Shown one piece after another: positions 7,274 to 8,673 of a DNA stretch of 8,673 nt (position 1 is its first letter; the number at the start of each line of letters is the position of its first letter). Below the pieces are notes generated by a model. That model was given only the letters and a program-made list of their open reading frames with translations, had not been told where the DNA came from and did not search any database. Made by a program: the position numbers and the translations under genes. The stretch is taken from contig DIHT01000159.1 in NCBI GenBank assembly GCA_002420305.1, positions 1-8,673 on the forward strand, written 5' to 3'. This DNA is from Akkermansiaceae bacterium UBA5689. Its GTDB lineage: Bacteria; Verrucomicrobiota; Verrucomicrobiia; Verrucomicrobiales; Akkermansiaceae.

Positions 7274-7432
7274 CTGAGAGGTCGATCACATTAGAATCTA
7301 ACGGGAAGCACAGACTCATCCACAGATTCTCTCTTCAGTCTGAAGATCCCTTTCATCTCCGCTCGAATGAAGTTCTTTTCTGGTTGGCGCAGAGGCCGGC
7401 AGGAGGAAAACTACCAAACGAACTGTCTATTC
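7274..7432 (+). promoter_or_regulatory. Leader of the SGNH gene with two short palindromes
   Basis: TTAGAATCTAA (7291-7301) is a palindrome with 5-bp arms. TCTTCAGTCTGAAGA (7332-7346) has 7-bp arms around a central T. Both lie between the terminator and the next gene, where an operator would sit. A good Shine-Dalgarno-like AGGAGGA occurs at 7401-7407, but it is about 25 nt from the ATG at 7433 and no start codon lies at a normal distance from it. No convincing -35/-10 pair was found. Arms this short can arise by chance. Confidence 0.25.
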
Positions 7433-8673
7433 ATGTTCCTCTATCACCGCGCGCTCTACCTATTCATAGCTCTAGCCACCGTCGAGGCTGAGGAAAGCTC
7501 TGATCGGCACCGCATTAAACCTCGCTCTCCCGACAACGGCGGAAGTATACCTCCTGCCCGGCAGTGGCCGGAGTTGATCCGGATTCATGACCCCGGGTCC
7601 CGGGATGATGGATGGGCGAGAGAAGACCTTGACCATACAAACTGGGAGATCATGAAACTCCCAACCCCCTGGGAACAAGCGGGACTCCCCGAATATGACG
7701 GAGTGGTCTGGTTTCGTCGCACGATTGAGGTCCCTGCTTTGATGGCGAGTGGGGAGGCTACTCTCGAGCTGGGGGCAATCGACGACATGGACGTGACGTG
7801 GATCAACGGAAAAAGGGTTGGCGGCCATGAAGAACCCGGAGACCACTTTACCCCTCGCTCTTACAAATTGGGTCCCGGCGCCCTCAAACCAGGCAGGAAT
7901 AACATCACCATACGCGTGTTCGACCACGGGCATGGGGGAGGCATCGCGCAGACTCACGGAAAGCTCCAACTTAGCGGAAGTGGCCAGAGCGCTCCCCTCG
8001 CAGGGCCATGGCGCTATAAGGTTGGAGCGAGCTTGCAGCTCCTGCTTACACCCGGGAAAAGCCTCTCGAATCCTAGCACTGAGAAACCGTTCGGTGGAGA
8101 GTTTTACCTCGAAGCCAACGATGTTGTAGCAATGGCCGGCAGCACAAACATCGTCAAACAGTTCGAGTTCGGATTTCTCGAGACCCTTCTCACTCTCGAC
8201 TCTCCGGAGCGAGCGTACTTCCGCGATCTGGCCTGGCAGGCAGACACCGTCTATCTCCAGCAGCGTCCAAGAAATTTTGGTTCACATTTCGATCTGCTCC
8301 GCCGAATAGGGGCAAGCATCATCATTGCTAATTTCGGACAGGTTGAGGCTCTCGATGGGGCCACCCATCTTCCCCAGTTCCTCACGGCATACGGAGAACT
8401 TCTCGATCAGTTCGAACAATGCACTCGCCGTATTGTGCTGGTCTCTCCACACCGATTCGAAAAACCAGGCGGCCATCTTCTCCCTGATCTGAGCCAGCGC
8501 AATGGGGATATAGCCGCATACAGTGAGGGCATTCGCCAACTCGCCAAGCAAAGGGGATATCTTTACGTCGACCTCTCCCAGGTCGACTCCTCGGGTTGGA
8601 CAAGCAGTAGTAGCCTGCTCAATGCAGAAGGTCAGTGGCTCTGGGCACAAAACGTCGCCTCACAATTGACCGG
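7433..8673 (+). CDS. Secreted jelly-roll plus degenerate SGNH/GDSL-domain protein (3' end outside window)
   Basis: The frame is open from 7295 to the right edge, giving 413 complete codons from the ATG at 7433. That start yields a signal peptide, MFLYHRALYLFIALATVEA; an ATG at 7367 would add 22 residues. Residues about 80-170 read like the GH2-type sugar-binding jelly roll also found in sialate O-acetylesterases: GVVWFRRTIEVP (90-101), LGAIDDMDVTWINGKRVGG (113-131) and a GGGI end near 168. From about residue 230 an SGNH-like fold follows: block I is AGSTN (235-239), then FRDLAWQADTVY (263-274), NFGQVEALDG (300-309), VLVSPHRFEKPGG and YVDLSQ (378-383). The canonical GDS is replaced by GST, and the expected D-x-x-H block near the end reads SSSLLNAEGQW, without the His. 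It may be a non-catalytic binding domain. In PVC bacteria such domains often precede haem-binding or HEAT-repeat regions, which would lie beyond the window. Confidence 0.8.
   Translation, partial: MFLYHRALYLFIALATVEAEESSDRHRIKPRSPDNGGSIPPARQWPELIRIHDPGSRDDGWAREDLDHTNWEIMKLPTPWEQAGLPEYDGVVWFRRTIEVPALMASGEATLELGAIDDMDVTWINGKRVGGHEEPGDHFTPRSYKLGPGALKPGRNNITIRVFDHGHGGGIAQTHGKLQLSGSGQSAPLAGPWRYKVGASLQLLLTPGKSLSNPSTEKPFGGEFYLEANDVVAMAGSTNIVKQFEFGFLETLLTLDSPERAYFRDLAWQADTVYLQQRPRNFGSHFDLLRRIGASIIIANFGQVEALDGATHLPQFLTAYGELLDQFEQCTRRIVLVSPHRFEKPGGHLLPDLSQRNGDIAAYSEGIRQLAKQRGYLYVDLSQVDSSGWTSSSSLLNAEGQWLWAQNVASQLT

Noticed and set aside
7255..7491. A 78-codon plus-strand frame starting in the terminator loop
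   Set aside because: It begins inside the terminator stem-loop, overlaps the start of the SGNH gene in another frame and has no family features.
7472..7969. A 165-codon minus-strand frame opposite the jelly-roll domain
   Set aside because: The plus strand encodes a recognisable signal peptide and jelly roll across the same bases.

Overview
The window looks like chromosome from a free-living member of the PVC group, most likely a Verrucomicrobiota bacterium. Three things suggest this. The first gene carries the 'DPDGD..LNALEY...LDP' module common in secreted verrucomicrobial proteins. A Tat-exported Gfo/Idh/MocA oxidoreductase is present. A secreted jelly-roll plus SGNH protein of the kind common in Planctomycetes and Verrucomicrobia follows it. 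No 16S or other marker is present, so the phylum is an inference from protein style. There are no RNA genes, insertion sequences, CRISPR arrays or phage genes.

Layout. (1) Positions 2-2518, plus strand: the 3' part of a large, very cysteine-rich protein. It has an N-terminal region of unknown type, a verrucomicrobial 'LEY..LDP' module, then seven Kazal-type protease-inhibitor domains, six of them within a 213-bp tandem repeat. (2) Positions 2559-5523, minus strand: a two-gene pntA-pntB operon for the proton-translocating NAD(P) transhydrogenase, convergent with gene 1 across only 40 nt. (3) Positions 5524-5861: a 338-nt divergent regulatory region with several overlapping inverted repeats. 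One set covers the pntA start codon; another set contains a consensus DnaA box. (4) Positions 5862-7190, plus strand: a Tat-signal Gfo/Idh/MocA oxidoreductase, closed by a strong intrinsic terminator at 7241-7273. (5) Positions 7433 to the right edge, plus strand: a secreted protein with a carbohydrate-binding-like jelly roll and a degenerate SGNH/GDSL domain, truncated by the window end.

How they fit together. PntAB sits in the inner membrane and couples proton re-entry to NADPH formation. The oxidoreductase and the SGNH protein are predicted to be exported and could belong to polysaccharide or sugar-derivative processing, but they are separated by a terminator and need not be co-transcribed. 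The Kazal protein is predicted to act outside the cell or at its surface against serine proteases.

The two most notable signals are these. The seven Kazal heads differ exactly at the predicted P1 specificity residue (Glu, Leu, Arg, Arg, Phe, Arg, Ala), which looks like a multi-headed broad-range inhibitor built by recent duplication. The pntA leader can fold in mutually exclusive ways, one of which buries the start codon. Both are readings of the sequence alone and are untested.
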